The notes under the pieces are model-generated. The model was not told the DNA's origin. It made no database searches and saw only the letters and a program-made list of their open reading frames with translations. 64,000 nt of DNA from Armatimonadota bacterium (GTDB lineage Bacteria; Armatimonadota; Fimbriimonadia; Fimbriimonadales; Fimbriimonadaceae), in assembly GCA_016125185.1 (NCBI GenBank), contig WGMG01000006.1, forward strand, positions 868,001-932,000, written 5' to 3'. Made by a program: the position numbers and the translations under genes. This document shows, piece after piece, positions 54,761 through 64,000 of the stretch; the stretch's first letter is position 1; each line of letters opens with the position of its first letter.

Positions 54761-57589
54761 ATGGCGGCACCGACCTGGACAATCAAAACCTTCGGTTCCT
54801 TCGAAGTTACATCGAAGGATGCCGTTGCGAAGTTCCGAACCAGGAAAACGGCGGGCCTGGTGGCTCTCCTAGTCATCCGCCCCGGCGAGCAATTGAGCCG
54901 TGAGTCTTTGGCCGCCCTTTGCTGGCCCGATTCCGATGCTAGTCGCCAAAGCCTCCGAATGGCGATTTCCGATATCCGCTCCGTCCTGGGCGAGGACGCC
55001 GTTCTAGCCGACCGCGACCGTGTCGGGCTGAATGCCGGGCGAGTGTCTGTCGATGTCGCCCTATTCGAGAAGTTGACGCGAGAAAAGCGATTCCGAGAAG
55101 CCCTCGATTTGGTGCAGGGTTTGTTCCTCCAAGGTCATGAAGAGGACTGGGTGGTGCCGGAGCGCCTTCGCCTCACCGACATGATCGCGACCGCCGCGGT
55201 CTCAATGCTGGCCGACGATCCCGGCGAAGAAAATGCGTCGGTGGCCAAGCGAATTCTGACTGTAGTCGGCTGTCGCGAGGACATTCATGTCGCGCTCATG
55301 CAGGCCTATGTTCGCCGAGGTCAAACCAGCCTCGCCATCGCCCAGTTCGAGGAGTTGGAGCGTCAGCTCAACGAGTTATGGGGCGAGCCGCCATCGCAAG
55401 CCGCCGTCGACGTTCTCGAATCCGCACCGCAACCACGAGCCGCCAGCATCAGCCGTCCCTCGTGGCGACACCAACTCGTGGGTCGAGAAGGGTTGATCGA
55501 CGATGTGATCGTCACATTAAAGCAGGCTAACCTGGTGACGCTGATCGGCCCTGGAGGCTCGGGCAAAACGTCGCTCGCCCGAGCGGTCATGAACGAGGTC
55601 GAGGGGACCACGTGGTTTGTTGACCTGACTCCCGAAACCACCGCAACCGGAGCCGCCCGTGCCATTCAGACCGCCCTCGGCCTGCCTCACGCCGAGCAGA
55701 GCGAGGCCGTTCCCGCCATAGGTCGGTTCCTCCGGTCGCACCTGGGTCTGATGGTGCTTGATAACTTCGAGCAGTTGGCCGCCGTCGCAACCCCGATGGT
55801 CGAGGCCCTTGCCAAAGACGGTCAAATTCTCGTAACGAGCCGCGTCGAACTAGGGCTCCGAGGCGAAATTCTCAAGCGCGTTGGACCGCTGGACCTGCCG
55901 AAGATGGGAGCGAGCTTGGAGGAAGTTCGCCTTTCGCCTGCCGTTTCCGTGTTCGAGCACCGAGCCCGAGCCGCCAACGATTCATTCACCGTTACCGGCG
56001 ACAATGCACCATCCGTGGTCGAACTTTGCCGCCGCCTCGACGGCCTACCGCTGGCCATCGAGCTTGCCGCCGCGCGGGTCGTGGTTCATTCGCCCGCTCA
56101 GATTCTCGCCAGCATTCAGCGTTCGATGAGTGCGATTGATTCCCGCCAAACTAACGGAGTAGATCGCCACAGTAGTCTGGATCGAACCATCGCTTGGAGC
56201 TTTGACCTGCTCGACGACGATTCCAAGCGAGCCGCCCTCGCCTCCAGCCTCTTCGCCGGGCTGTTCACCGAGATCGACGTCGCAACCCTCCTGCCCAACA
56301 CCAATCTTACGAAAGCTCTCGAAACGCTGGTACGATCATCGGTCATCAATGCCGACACGTCGTCGGACGTCGCCCGCTACTCGATGCTTGAGACAATTCG
56401 TACCTGCATTCCGAACCTGGTCGAGAATCGAAACGAGTTCCAACCCCGTTTCCTCGTATGCATGGCGCACAAGGCAAGGGAAGTGGAAGAAGGCGATTTG
56501 CGCTATGAGGAGCGACTGCGGCGACACCAGAGCCAACTCGCCAATTACTTCGCCGCCCTCGACTTCTTCGTCGAGTCGCGAGCCTCGATCCCAATCGGAA
56601 TCCGCTTGGCCCTCGACCTCATGCCTGCCGCCGCCGTCTACTCTCTTGGCGACCGACTCGGCGCGGTCTTGACCGCTATCCTGACGTGGCCAAACGACGA
56701 AATCGACCCGGCGCTTCGAGCCCAAGTCGTGATGGCTTCGCTGAACCTGTCGGCAAATACCGACGACCTCGATCAGTCCATCGCCCTCACCCAAGCGCAA
56801 CTTCCCAAGGTCGCCGGAAACCTAAAACTCGAAACTCAGGCCAAGTTGCAATTAGCTTCTCTATACAAGTCGCGCGGTCGTTATAAGGAGGCCATGACGA
56901 ACTTAGAGTGGTCGATCGGCCACTTCGATGACCTTTCCCACCACGAACGCGCCCGAGCCTTTTATCTCGCCGGCCTCACCGCCTGTTGCATGGGCGAGCA
57001 CGTCCGCTCGCTCGACTATCATCTGGAAGCCCTCAAGCACGCGCGTAAGGGTGGCGACCGCGCTCAACTCATCCGAATCCTGTTCGATGTCGGCTCCGAA
57101 TTGGCCCACCAGGGGCGGTCCGAAGAGTCCCTCGAACTCTTCGACGAAGCCGTGGAGCATTGCGAAATCCTCGATAGCAGCAAGCTCGAAGGACTGACCC
57201 GTTGGCAACAAGGCGACGCCCTCCTCTACATGAACCGCCCCGAGGACGCGGTGCCGATCCTCCAGAGGAGCATCGAACTCGTCATGGAGGTGGGATTCAA
57301 AGCCGCCCTCAAATGGATCTTCCTCAAAATGGGCGAAGCCCTCGCCAAGTGCGGTCAACCCGTAACCGCAGTTCGGCTGTTTGGCAAAGCTGTGGAAACA
57401 CGCAACGCCGAATCACGCCCGCTGGCCGTGTACGAACAAAACGACCTCGACAAAACCATGGAGATCGTCCGGGGCCAACTTTCCCAAAACGCCATCGACC
57501 GCCACTGGTCTGAAGGGGCCCAAACCAGTTGGGAAGAATTGATCGAAGAAGCGTTGTCGGCGGGAGTGCCGACGGCATCGCCGATGTGA
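54761..57589 (+). CDS. AfsR/SARP-like NTPase transcription regulator
   Basis: A 942-residue regulator. The N-terminal winged-helix domain starts TIKTFGSFEVTSKDAVAKFR, followed by a bacterial transcriptional activator (BTAD) domain with RQSLRMAISDIRSVLG. Then comes a STAND NTPase with Walker A GPGGSGKT at 263-270 and Walker B LMVLDNFEQL (Asp334), and a C-terminal TPR-rich region. Such proteins activate target operons after ligand or protein binding. Its position between GH116 and GH172 genes suggests control of the glycan locus. Confidence 0.85.
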   Translation: MAAPTWTIKTFGSFEVTSKDAVAKFRTRKTAGLVALLVIRPGEQLSRESLAALCWPDSDASRQSLRMAISDIRSVLGEDAVLADRDRVGLNAGRVSVDVALFEKLTREKRFREALDLVQGLFLQGHEEDWVVPERLRLTDMIATAAVSMLADDPGEENASVAKRILTVVGCREDIHVALMQAYVRRGQTSLAIAQFEELERQLNELWGEPPSQAAVDVLESAPQPRAASISRPSWRHQLVGREGLIDDVIVTLKQANLVTLIGPGGSGKTSLARAVMNEVEGTTWFVDLTPETTATGAARAIQTALGLPHAEQSEAVPAIGRFLRSHLGLMVLDNFEQLAAVATPMVEALAKDGQILVTSRVELGLRGEILKRVGPLDLPKMGASLEEVRLSPAVSVFEHRARAANDSFTVTGDNAPSVVELCRRLDGLPLAIELAAARVVVHSPAQILASIQRSMSAIDSRQTNGVDRHSSLDRTIAWSFDLLDDDSKRAALASSLFAGLFTEIDVATLLPNTNLTKALETLVRSSVINADTSSDVARYSMLETIRTCIPNLVENRNEFQPRFLVCMAHKAREVEEGDLRYEERLRRHQSQLANYFAALDFFVESRASIPIGIRLALDLMPAAAVYSLGDRLGAVLTAILTWPNDEIDPALRAQVVMASLNLSANTDDLDQSIALTQAQLPKVAGNLKLETQAKLQLASLYKSRGRYKEAMTNLEWSIGHFDDLSHHERARAFYLAGLTACCMGEHVRSLDYHLEALKHARKGGDRAQLIRILFDVGSELAHQGRSEESLELFDEAVEHCEILDSSKLEGLTRWQQGDALLYMNRPEDAVPILQRSIELVMEVGFKAALKWIFLKMGEALAKCGQPVTAVRLFGKAVETRNAESRPLAVYEQNDLDKTMEIVRGQLSQNAIDRHWSEGAQTSWEELIEEALSAGVPTASPM

Positions 57590-57601
57590 TAGATTTACCG
57601 A

Positions 57602-58687
57602 ATGTCATCCTTCAATGGCCTAGGTTTGCACCTCGGCAACCTCTCACGGCTCTCCGACGCGAAGACGCGCTCGATCAGCCCAGAAAATTTCACCGGCGAA
57701 AAAGGGAAGGGAGGGATGTCTACCGACGGCCCGGCCAAGAACTGTGCCAGAGACCTTGGCGTAGGATGGAAACTTTCGCCATTGGTGAGAATCCCCGGCG
57801 GGGAAGAGCACGTGGTGGCCGACATTGAGGGTCCCGGTGCCATTCAGCAGATCTGGCTAACCCCAACCGGCAATTGGCGTTACACCATTCTCCGCATCTA
57901 TTGGGATGACCAGGAGCACCCATCCGTCGAATGCCCGATCGGCGACTTCTTCGCCTGCGGATGGGGCAAATATGCCCAAGTCTCCTCGCTCGCCGTATGC
58001 GTCAACCCCGGAAGCGCCTTCAACTGCTACTGGGAGATGCCGTTCCGCAAGCGATGCCGTATCACGGTCACCAACATTGACAGCGAGCAGATGGTGCTGT
58101 ACTACCAGGTCAACTACACTCTCACCGAAGTGCCCGAGGACTGCGCCTACTTCCACGCCCAGTTCCGCCGCACCAACCCCCTGCCGTACAAGGAGGTCTA
58201 CACCATTCTCGATGGCGTGCAGGGCAAGGGCCACTACGTCGGGACCTACATGGCGTGGGGCGTCAACAACAACGGTTGGTGGGGCGAAGGCGAAATCAAG
58301 TTCTTCATGGATGGCGACGGCGAATTCCCAACCATCTGCGGCACCGGCACCGAGGACTATTTCTGCGGCTCATACAACTTCGATGTCGGCAAGGAAAACG
58401 GCGGCTACCGCGAGTTCACTACTCCTTACGCCGGTCTGCCCCAGGTCCTACGGCCCGATGGGCTGTACCAAGCCAACACCCGTTTCGGCCTCTATCGCTG
58501 GCACATCATGGATCCCGTTCGGTTCGAGGAGGACCTTCGAGTGACCATCCAAGCTCTCGGCTGGCGAAGCGGGCATCGGTACCTACCGCTCCAGGACGAC
58601 ATCGCGAGCGTCGCGTTCTGGTATCAGACCCTGCCTACCGCCCCATTCCCCAAGCTCCCCGACAAGGATTATTTGGAGATCATCTAG
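57602..58687 (+). CDS. GH172-family (DUF2961) glycosidase-like protein
   Basis: A 361-residue protein with the DUF2961 pattern: RSISPENFTGEKGKGG near the start, PGAIQQIWLTP, and the acidic active-site region GWWGEGEIKFFMDGDGEFPT with CGTGTEDYF. Members of GH172 act on fructofuranosides or arabinofuranosides. No signal peptide, so cytoplasmic. It follows the AfsR-like gene by 12 bp and may be its target. Confidence 0.88.
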   Translation: MSSFNGLGLHLGNLSRLSDAKTRSISPENFTGEKGKGGMSTDGPAKNCARDLGVGWKLSPLVRIPGGEEHVVADIEGPGAIQQIWLTPTGNWRYTILRIYWDDQEHPSVECPIGDFFACGWGKYAQVSSLAVCVNPGSAFNCYWEMPFRKRCRITVTNIDSEQMVLYYQVNYTLTEVPEDCAYFHAQFRRTNPLPYKEVYTILDGVQGKGHYVGTYMAWGVNNNGWWGEGEIKFFMDGDGEFPTICGTGTEDYFCGSYNFDVGKENGGYREFTTPYAGLPQVLRPDGLYQANTRFGLYRWHIMDPVRFEEDLRVTIQALGWRSGHRYLPLQDDIASVAFWYQTLPTAPFPKLPDKDYLEII

Positions 58688-58721
58688 GGTTTCGCCGCCG
58701 AAAATCGGATAAAGTCTGGCA

Positions 58722-60845
58722 ATGATTTTTGCATTGACCGGATTGGTCACGCCTGCACCGAAGTTCGAACTCACCATCGAGTCGATCATGCGCGGTTACG
58801 CGCTGGTCGGCCACTCGCCGCGCCGCCTGCGATGGTCCGAGGATGGAACCAAGGTCGGCTTTTCGTGGGCGAAGGCCGATGGAACCCAAAACGAGGCGTA
58901 CAAGAATTACACGGTCGATGCCGACGGATCAAATCTGAAGGAGGATTCGCTGCCGAGGACCGAGCGCAAGCCGTGGGAAGGCGGGAGCAAGCTTGGGTTC
59001 GAGGTTGCCTATGAGAAGCTGGGCGACATCTACATCCACAACCTCAACGACGGGTCGGACAAGAATCTGACCGACTCGAAGGAGAGCGAATCTAGCCCGG
59101 TCTACGCCCGCGATGGGCAGTCGATCGTCTTCCGCAAGGGCCCAAACTGGTACCGACTCTCGCTGGTCGATAAGAAGACGACCCAACTCACCCAGCCAAA
59201 GTCGGACACGAACTCGACCGACGTTCCCGTCACCATCGACCCGCCAAAGGACTTCATGGCCGGTGGCTCGACGGTGTCGCCATCGGGCACCCACGTAGCC
59301 GTGTCGCTCTTCGAGCGAGGCGCAGCCGACCAGCCTGCCCAGGTCGCGAGCTTCATCAACTCCAGCTCCTATGTCGAACTAGTCCAAACCTATCCACGCG
59401 TCGGCGGGCCGCAGTCACACAGCCAAGTGCGAATCTACAACCTTGCCAACGGCAAATCGTTCGACATCAGCACTCCTCGACCCGGCACGGTTCGGCAGAT
59501 TCAGTGGTCGCCAGACGGCAAGTACGGCGTGGCGTGGGGCTTCGCCGAAGACCACAAGGACGCGTGGCTGTTCGAGTTCGATACAACCTCCGAGAAAGTC
59601 GCGACGATGTACGACGAGCACGATAACGCCTGGGTAGGCGGCGCGTTCGACGGATCGCTCGGCTGGCTCCCAAATAGCTCCAAGTTCTATTTTCTCTCCG
59701 AAAATTCCGGCTATGCCAACCTGATGACGATGCGCCCGACCGACGAAAAGGCGACCGACATCACCGATGGGCAGTTCGAAGTTTCGAACGTGCAGATGGA
59801 CGAGGACCGCGGCCGGTTCGTGTTCGTCTCTAGCGAAGGCAGTCCCTTCGATCGGCACATCGACGCCGTCTCGTTCGATGGTGGTGCCCGCCGCAAGCTC
59901 GCCGACTACTCGGCTGGCGACGACTCCGAGTTCGCCATCTCTCCCGACGGAACCAAGATCGCGGTGGTGAAATCCAAGTCCGACCATCCCGCCGAACTAT
60001 TCCTGAACGGCAAGCAGATCACCGAAACGCCGAGCGCCGAATGGCTCTCGGGCCCGTGGATCGATCCGCCCATCGTCATGGTTCCCGCCCGCGACGGCGT
60101 AAAGGTTCCCGCCAAGCTGTACAAGTCGAAGGACTGGCGCAAAGGCGGTCCCGCGGTCGTCTTCGTCCATGGCGCCGGCTATCTGCAAAACGTGTTCAAC
60201 GGTTGGAGCTACTACTACCGCGAATACATGTTCCACCACCTGCTGATGGACCACGGTTACGCCGTTCTCGACATCGACTATCGCGCCTCCGCTGGTTACG
60301 GTAAGGCGTGGCGAACCGCAATCTACCGCCACATGGGCGGCACCGACCTGAACGACGTGGTGGATGGCGCAAAGTACATGGTGGACGAACTCGGCGCTGC
60401 GCCCGACCGACTGGGCGTTTACGGTGGAAGCTACGGCGGCTTCATCACCCTCATGGCGATGTTCACTTCACCCGACACTTTCAAGTCCGGCGCGGCCCTG
60501 CGCCCCGTCGGCGACTGGGCCAACTACCACCATGGCTACACTTCTCCGATCCTCAACACGCCCCAAGAGGACCCCGAAGCCTACAAGGTCAGCTCGCCGA
60601 TCAACTTCGTCGACGGCCTGAAAGGGAACCTACTGATCTGCCACGGCATGGTGGACACCAACGTGCAGTTCCAAGACTCCGTCCGTGTCGTCGAGAAGCT
60701 GATCGAGCTTGGCAAAAAGAATTGGTCGGTCGCCCCGTATCCGGTCGAAAACCATGCCTTCACCAAACCCGAAAGCTGGACTGACGAATACAACCGCATC
60801 TTCGATCTCTTCGAACGAACGATTGGCACGAAGCGCAAAGACTAG
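58722..60845 (+). CDS. S9-family prolyl-oligopeptidase-like peptidase
   Basis: A 707-residue serine peptidase of the S9 group. The first part is a beta-propeller of WD-like repeats (SPSGTHVAVS, SPDGTKIAVV); the C-terminal alpha/beta-hydrolase has Ser570 in GGSYGG, Asp645 in MVDTNVQF and His678 in ENHAFTK, so the triad is complete. The N-terminus (MIFALTGLVTPAP) is a weak signal candidate. It would cut small peptides. It ends 4 nt into the convergent sialidase-like gene. Confidence 0.93.
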   Translation: MIFALTGLVTPAPKFELTIESIMRGYALVGHSPRRLRWSEDGTKVGFSWAKADGTQNEAYKNYTVDADGSNLKEDSLPRTERKPWEGGSKLGFEVAYEKLGDIYIHNLNDGSDKNLTDSKESESSPVYARDGQSIVFRKGPNWYRLSLVDKKTTQLTQPKSDTNSTDVPVTIDPPKDFMAGGSTVSPSGTHVAVSLFERGAADQPAQVASFINSSSYVELVQTYPRVGGPQSHSQVRIYNLANGKSFDISTPRPGTVRQIQWSPDGKYGVAWGFAEDHKDAWLFEFDTTSEKVATMYDEHDNAWVGGAFDGSLGWLPNSSKFYFLSENSGYANLMTMRPTDEKATDITDGQFEVSNVQMDEDRGRFVFVSSEGSPFDRHIDAVSFDGGARRKLADYSAGDDSEFAISPDGTKIAVVKSKSDHPAELFLNGKQITETPSAEWLSGPWIDPPIVMVPARDGVKVPAKLYKSKDWRKGGPAVVFVHGAGYLQNVFNGWSYYYREYMFHHLLMDHGYAVLDIDYRASAGYGKAWRTAIYRHMGGTDLNDVVDGAKYMVDELGAAPDRLGVYGGSYGGFITLMAMFTSPDTFKSGAALRPVGDWANYHHGYTSPILNTPQEDPEAYKVSSPINFVDGLKGNLLICHGMVDTNVQFQDSVRVVEKLIELGKKNWSVAPYPVENHAFTKPESWTDEYNRIFDLFERTIGTKRKD

Positions 60846-61927
60846 CGCTTCGCCATCGCGTCGAGCTCGGACGGCTTGAAGCGAAACGACAAGATGTATG
60901 GCTCCTGGCCCTCGGTCCAGTGGCCGTACGTCGTGGCCACCACCGTGCCATCCGGCAGGACCTCGACACCGGGATACCCGCAGTCCCAACTGCTCAAATT
61001 GTCCTTCAGGCGTACCCGGTATTGACCGTCGTGACCATTCACCAAGTCGTCCCAGGTGCCGACCCACGCAACAAAGGCGCCCTTCCACGGACCCTCTGGC
61101 GGCATGTCTCGGAAGCACACCACCAACCGGCCGTCCTTTGTGTAGCGCGCCGTGTGCCGATCGCCCGTGAGCGTCAGCGGAAGCGCGCGAGGAAGCGACC
61201 ACGTCTTGCCCTCATCGTGCGAGAAGATGATCTGCGAATGGTACTTTCGGGCGTTCTTCCGGAGCAGAACCGCCAGAGTCTTACCATCCGGCGATCGAAC
61301 CAAGCCCGGTTCGCAAAGGAGCATGTCGTTCGAAGCGTACACGGATTGCGGATAGTCCCAATGCAGGCCGCCATCGTGCGACAGCGTTTTGTACAGCGTA
61401 AACCGACCCGTGGTCTGAGCCGTTTTCTGGAAGAATCGACCGTCGTCGTGAAACATCGCCATATAGTCGCCGTTCCGAAGCCGCTCGACAAAGCCCATGA
61501 CCACGATGCCGCCCCACTCGCCAACGGGCTCCAACTCGGACCACGTCCGTCCGTCATCCTCGCTATGCGCCAGCCGAGCCGGGTACAAACCCGACCACAG
61601 AATCAAATGCTTCTTCTTCGTCCTGAGATCGATGGTCCGGTGGATCGTCGGCGTCTCCAGGCTGGTCTCCCACGACTTCGGCGTGGGCAGTCGTTCACTC
61701 CAGGTCTTGCCTCCGTCTTCGCTTCGTTTAAGTTGAACCGCGCCCTTCCCGTGACCCTTTGGGTACACGCAGAGGATCGTCTTACCGTCCTCAAGCAGGA
61801 CTGTGGAGACATGCCCGAGGTACTGACCTGCCTGCCGATCGACCACGACCTGGCGGGCGGTATCGCCGTCCAAGTCGATTTCCTGAATGGGCTTTTGCAG
61901 GGTGGACATGAGAAGACCGAGGATCAC
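60842..61927 (-). CDS. sialidase-like BNR-repeat protein
   Basis: A 361-residue six-bladed propeller with several Asp-box repeats (RSEDGGKTWSE, HSEDDGRTWSE, LSHDGGLHWDY, SHDEGKTWSL), as in exo-alpha-sialidases and related proteins. Start: GTG at 61927, or ATG at 61909. A typical sialidase arginine triad is not clear, so enzymatic action on sialic acid is uncertain. A short hydrophobic N-terminus could be a weak signal. It closes the carbohydrate/peptide locus. Confidence 0.8.
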   Translation of the reverse strand: MILGLLMSTLQKPIQEIDLDGDTARQVVVDRQAGQYLGHVSTVLLEDGKTILCVYPKGHGKGAVQLKRSEDGGKTWSERLPTPKSWETSLETPTIHRTIDLRTKKKHLILWSGLYPARLAHSEDDGRTWSELEPVGEWGGIVVMGFVERLRNGDYMAMFHDDGRFFQKTAQTTGRFTLYKTLSHDGGLHWDYPQSVYASNDMLLCEPGLVRSPDGKTLAVLLRKNARKYHSQIIFSHDEGKTWSLPRALPLTLTGDRHTARYTKDGRLVVCFRDMPPEGPWKGAFVAWVGTWDDLVNGHDGQYRVRLKDNLSSWDCGYPGVEVLPDGTVVATTYGHWTEGQEPYILSFRFKPSELDAMAKR

Positions 61928-61959
61928 GGGCCGATTTTACCAATCCCGTAGCGAAGAAC

Positions 61960-61979
61960 AATATTATCCGGGTAATATT
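61960..61979. promoter_or_regulatory. palindrome upstream of the DUF2239 gene
   Basis: Arms AATATTA and TAATATT flank TCCGGG, 8 bp before the DUF2239 start, in a short divergent region. The two-fold symmetry and A/T-rich arms suggest an operator; the protein that binds it is unknown. Confidence 0.45.
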
Positions 61980-61987
61980 AATTCACC

Positions 61988-62548
61988 ATGACGAACTTCA
62001 ATCCAAGGCTGGATCGATACACGGCTTTCGAAGGTACGAACATCATCGCCGAGGGAACTCGGCGCGAAGTGCACGAGATGTTGCGCCTGGAAGGCAAAGA
62101 CAGCGCGATCATCTTCGAAGACTGGACGGGCAAACAGATCGACTTTGACCTCGCCCAACCTTACCAAGACGCGCAAGACGAAATTAAGCCAGTCGGTCCC
62201 GGTCGGCCCAAGCTCGGCGTTAAAGCCCGCGAAGTGACGCTTCTCCCCCGCCATTGGGATTGGCTCGACGGCCAGCGTGGCGGAGCTTCTGCCCATCTGA
62301 GGCAACTGGTCGAAAAGGCGATGAAGCAGAACCCCGGACGCGAACGCGTGAAGCAGTCTCAAGACGCCTGCTGCCGATTCCTCTCCGCAGTGGCGGGCAA
62401 CCTGCCCAACTTCGAAGAAGCGACTCGCGCCCTATACCGAAAGGATCGCGACAAGTTCTCTGAAGAGATGGGCGAATGGCCCGAGAGCGTGCGCGGATAC
62501 GCGATGTTCTTGGCCCACGACTCGTTTTTGGAGCCAGAACCGGCGTAG
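61988..62548 (+). CDS. DUF2239 family protein
   Basis: A 186-residue soluble protein. YTAFEGTNIIAEGTRREV, the VGPGRPKLGVKAREVTLLPR block and WLDGQRGGASAHLRQLVEKA are the DUF2239 signatures. Function unknown. A palindromic site sits directly in front of its start. Confidence 0.93.
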   Translation: MTNFNPRLDRYTAFEGTNIIAEGTRREVHEMLRLEGKDSAIIFEDWTGKQIDFDLAQPYQDAQDEIKPVGPGRPKLGVKAREVTLLPRHWDWLDGQRGGASAHLRQLVEKAMKQNPGRERVKQSQDACCRFLSAVAGNLPNFEEATRALYRKDRDKFSEEMGEWPESVRGYAMFLAHDSFLEPEPA

Positions 62549-62569
62549 GCATTGGGTAGCCTGCCCCTT

Positions 62570-64000
62570 ATGGGACGGGTACCTACTTTTCTAATCATTT
62601 CGGCTCTATCCATCTCGTTTGCATTCGCCCAAAGTGAGCAAGGCCCAGGTCAGCGAGGACCGGGCCAGGGGCGGTTCCAGCGCAACCAGCAGGAACCGCC
62701 TGCCCAAAGCTCTGGCGAGCAGACCAAGAATGCCTCGATCGAGATTCCCACTTCGGTGACGCACCACACCATCAGCCTGCCGAGCGGAAGTCTGAAGTAC
62801 ACCGCGACGGCGGCACAGATTCCGCTTCGAAACGACAGCGGGGAAGTCGAGTGCCGAATGTTCTACGTGGCCTACACCAAGGACGATGAGGACATCTCCA
62901 AGCGGCCCGTCACGTTTGCCTTCAACGGCGGACCCGGAAGCGCGACGATGTGGCTCCATATGGGCGCCCTCGGACCCAAGCGCGCTCCCATGCCCGACGA
63001 TGGCTCGCTTCCCGCCGCTCCCTACACAGCCGTCGACAATCCCGACACATGGCTGGACTTCACCGACGTCGTCGTCATCGACGCCCCCGGCACCGGCTAC
63101 AGCCGCCTGGCAAACCAATCGTTGGCCTCCAAATACTACGGCGTGCGCCAGGACATCCAAGCCTTCACCGAGTTCGTGCGCGGCTGGCTGAAGGAGCATC
63201 ACCGATGGACTTCGCCGCTCTTCATCGCCGGCGAGAGTTACGGCGGTATCCGCGGCTCCGGCCTCAGCGCCAGCTTGGTCAATGCCGGAATCGGCGTCAA
63301 TGGCTTCATCAGCATCTCCGGCACCAGCAGCTACATGACCATCCGCGGCATGCGCGGCAATGACTCGCCCTACATCGGCTTCTTCCCCTCGATGGCGGCG
63401 TGCGCCTGGTACCACCACAAGCTCGCCCCGCGATTCAAGACTGTCGATCAGGTCGTGAAAGAAGCACAGCAGTTCGTGGATACCGAGTACGTTTCGGCCC
63501 TCGAGCGCGGCGACAGCCTTTCCGACCAGGAGAAGGACCACATCGCGACCAAGATGTCCGAATTCCTCGGCATCAGCAAGGAGTACTGCCTTGGCGCGAA
63601 TCTTTCCGTTAACGTCGGCGCGTTCTTCAAGGAGCTTCTTCGCAAGGAAGGCTTGATGATCGGCCGCTACGATGGCCGCCTCACCGGACGCGAGGAGACG
63701 AAGGTCGGCGACCGTGGTCTGGGCGACCCAAGCGACGACGCCACGACTCCACCGTTCACCAGCACAATCAACGACTATCTCGACCGAGAGTTGGGTATCA
63801 AGACCGACCTCACGTACCTCAACTCGGGCCGAGTCCGGCCCTGGTCGGAGGACGAAGGTGTGTACTCCGAGACCGCCACCGACCTGAGCCACCTCCTTCT
63901 TCGCGATCCGCACTTCCACGTGATGTATTGTTGCGGTTACTACGACCTCGCCTGCCCGCTCAACGCGACGGTGTATACGGTCAACCACATGGGCTTAGAC
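62570..64000 (+). CDS. S10-family serine carboxypeptidase, cut by window end
   Basis: The first 477 residues of an exported peptidase. The signal is MGRVPTFLIISALSISFAFA with cleavage before QSEQ; a Gln/Pro-rich linker follows. Family marks: FAFNGGPGSATMWLHMG, DAPGTGYSR, and the nucleophile elbow IAGESYGGIRG. The acid region appears as CCGYYDLACPLNAT near the end; the catalytic histidine should lie just past the window. It would cut C-terminal residues in the periplasm. The frame is open at the last base. Confidence 0.9.
   Translation, partial: MGRVPTFLIISALSISFAFAQSEQGPGQRGPGQGRFQRNQQEPPAQSSGEQTKNASIEIPTSVTHHTISLPSGSLKYTATAAQIPLRNDSGEVECRMFYVAYTKDDEDISKRPVTFAFNGGPGSATMWLHMGALGPKRAPMPDDGSLPAAPYTAVDNPDTWLDFTDVVVIDAPGTGYSRLANQSLASKYYGVRQDIQAFTEFVRGWLKEHHRWTSPLFIAGESYGGIRGSGLSASLVNAGIGVNGFISISGTSSYMTIRGMRGNDSPYIGFFPSMAACAWYHHKLAPRFKTVDQVVKEAQQFVDTEYVSALERGDSLSDQEKDHIATKMSEFLGISKEYCLGANLSVNVGAFFKELLRKEGLMIGRYDGRLTGREETKVGDRGLGDPSDDATTPPFTSTINDYLDRELGIKTDLTYLNSGRVRPWSEDEGVYSETATDLSHLLLRDPHFHVMYCCGYYDLACPLNATVYTVNHMGLD

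Noticed and set aside
62606-63988. 460-codon open frame on the - strand
   Set aside because: The opposite strand encodes a clear S10 carboxypeptidase running off the window end; the - frame is a shadow.

Overview
The window looks like chromosomal DNA of a GC-rich, diderm, free-living bacterium. Armatimonadota, perhaps the Fimbriimonadia, is my best guess. That placement is inference from protein style: a PEP-CTERM protein, an LptD-like outer-membrane protein, several sigma/anti-sigma pairs, GH116/GH172 enzymes, DUF2961/DUF2239/DUF1579 proteins and frequent non-SD starts. Gene density is high, both strands are used, and many neighbours overlap by 4 nt (ATGA). I saw no rRNA, tRNA, CRISPR array, insertion sequence or phage structural gene.

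Layout. 1-5.2 kb: metX, small enzymes, an M32 carboxypeptidase operon, and an ECF sigma/zinc-finger anti-sigma pair. 5.3-17.2 kb: mostly housekeeping on the + strand (LptD-like protein, glycogen debranching enzyme, dnaE, a coiled-coil periplasmic protein, trpA, L31, a polysaccharide deacetylase, glyA). 17.2-24.8 kb: a - strand block with a GT-C-like membrane protein, an MFS transporter, a nucleotidyltransferase and mfd. 24.8-28.7 kb: an accessory patch holding a four-helix-bundle (S23/Avd-like) gene flanked by inverted repeats, a NahK-like sugar kinase and an AT-rich NACHT NTPase. 28.8-39.2 kb: oxidoreductases, an S53 lipoprotein peptidase, a PEP-CTERM protein, two thioredoxin-fold proteins (one without the active-site cysteines), a repeat protein, a sigma factor and small unknowns.

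39.2-42.3 kb is the most informative part. A divergent mntR/mntH pair has a near-perfect MntR operator. It is followed by a leader with the conserved core of the ydaO (cyclic-di-AMP) riboswitch. That leader heads a short operon of small genes, closed by an intrinsic terminator, whose last protein resembles phage proteins of the Acb2/Tad1 hairpin group (cyclic-nucleotide sponges). A c-di-AMP sensor RNA upstream of a possible cyclic-dinucleotide-binding protein on a bacterial chromosome is the strongest candidate here for an undescribed system.

42.3-52.2 kb: a DUF1003 protein, a three-gene membrane operon (TIGR04222-like protein, paralogous membrane protein, membrane protein with two FHA-like domains), a BlaI/BlaR1-type pair with a palindrome over its promoter, DinB and GNAT proteins, and a second sigma factor with a membrane-anchored partner. 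52.2-64 kb: a carbohydrate/peptide scavenging locus (GH116, an AfsR/SARP-like NTPase regulator, GH172, an S9 peptidase, a sialidase-like protein), a DUF2239 protein and an S10 carboxypeptidase cut by the window end.
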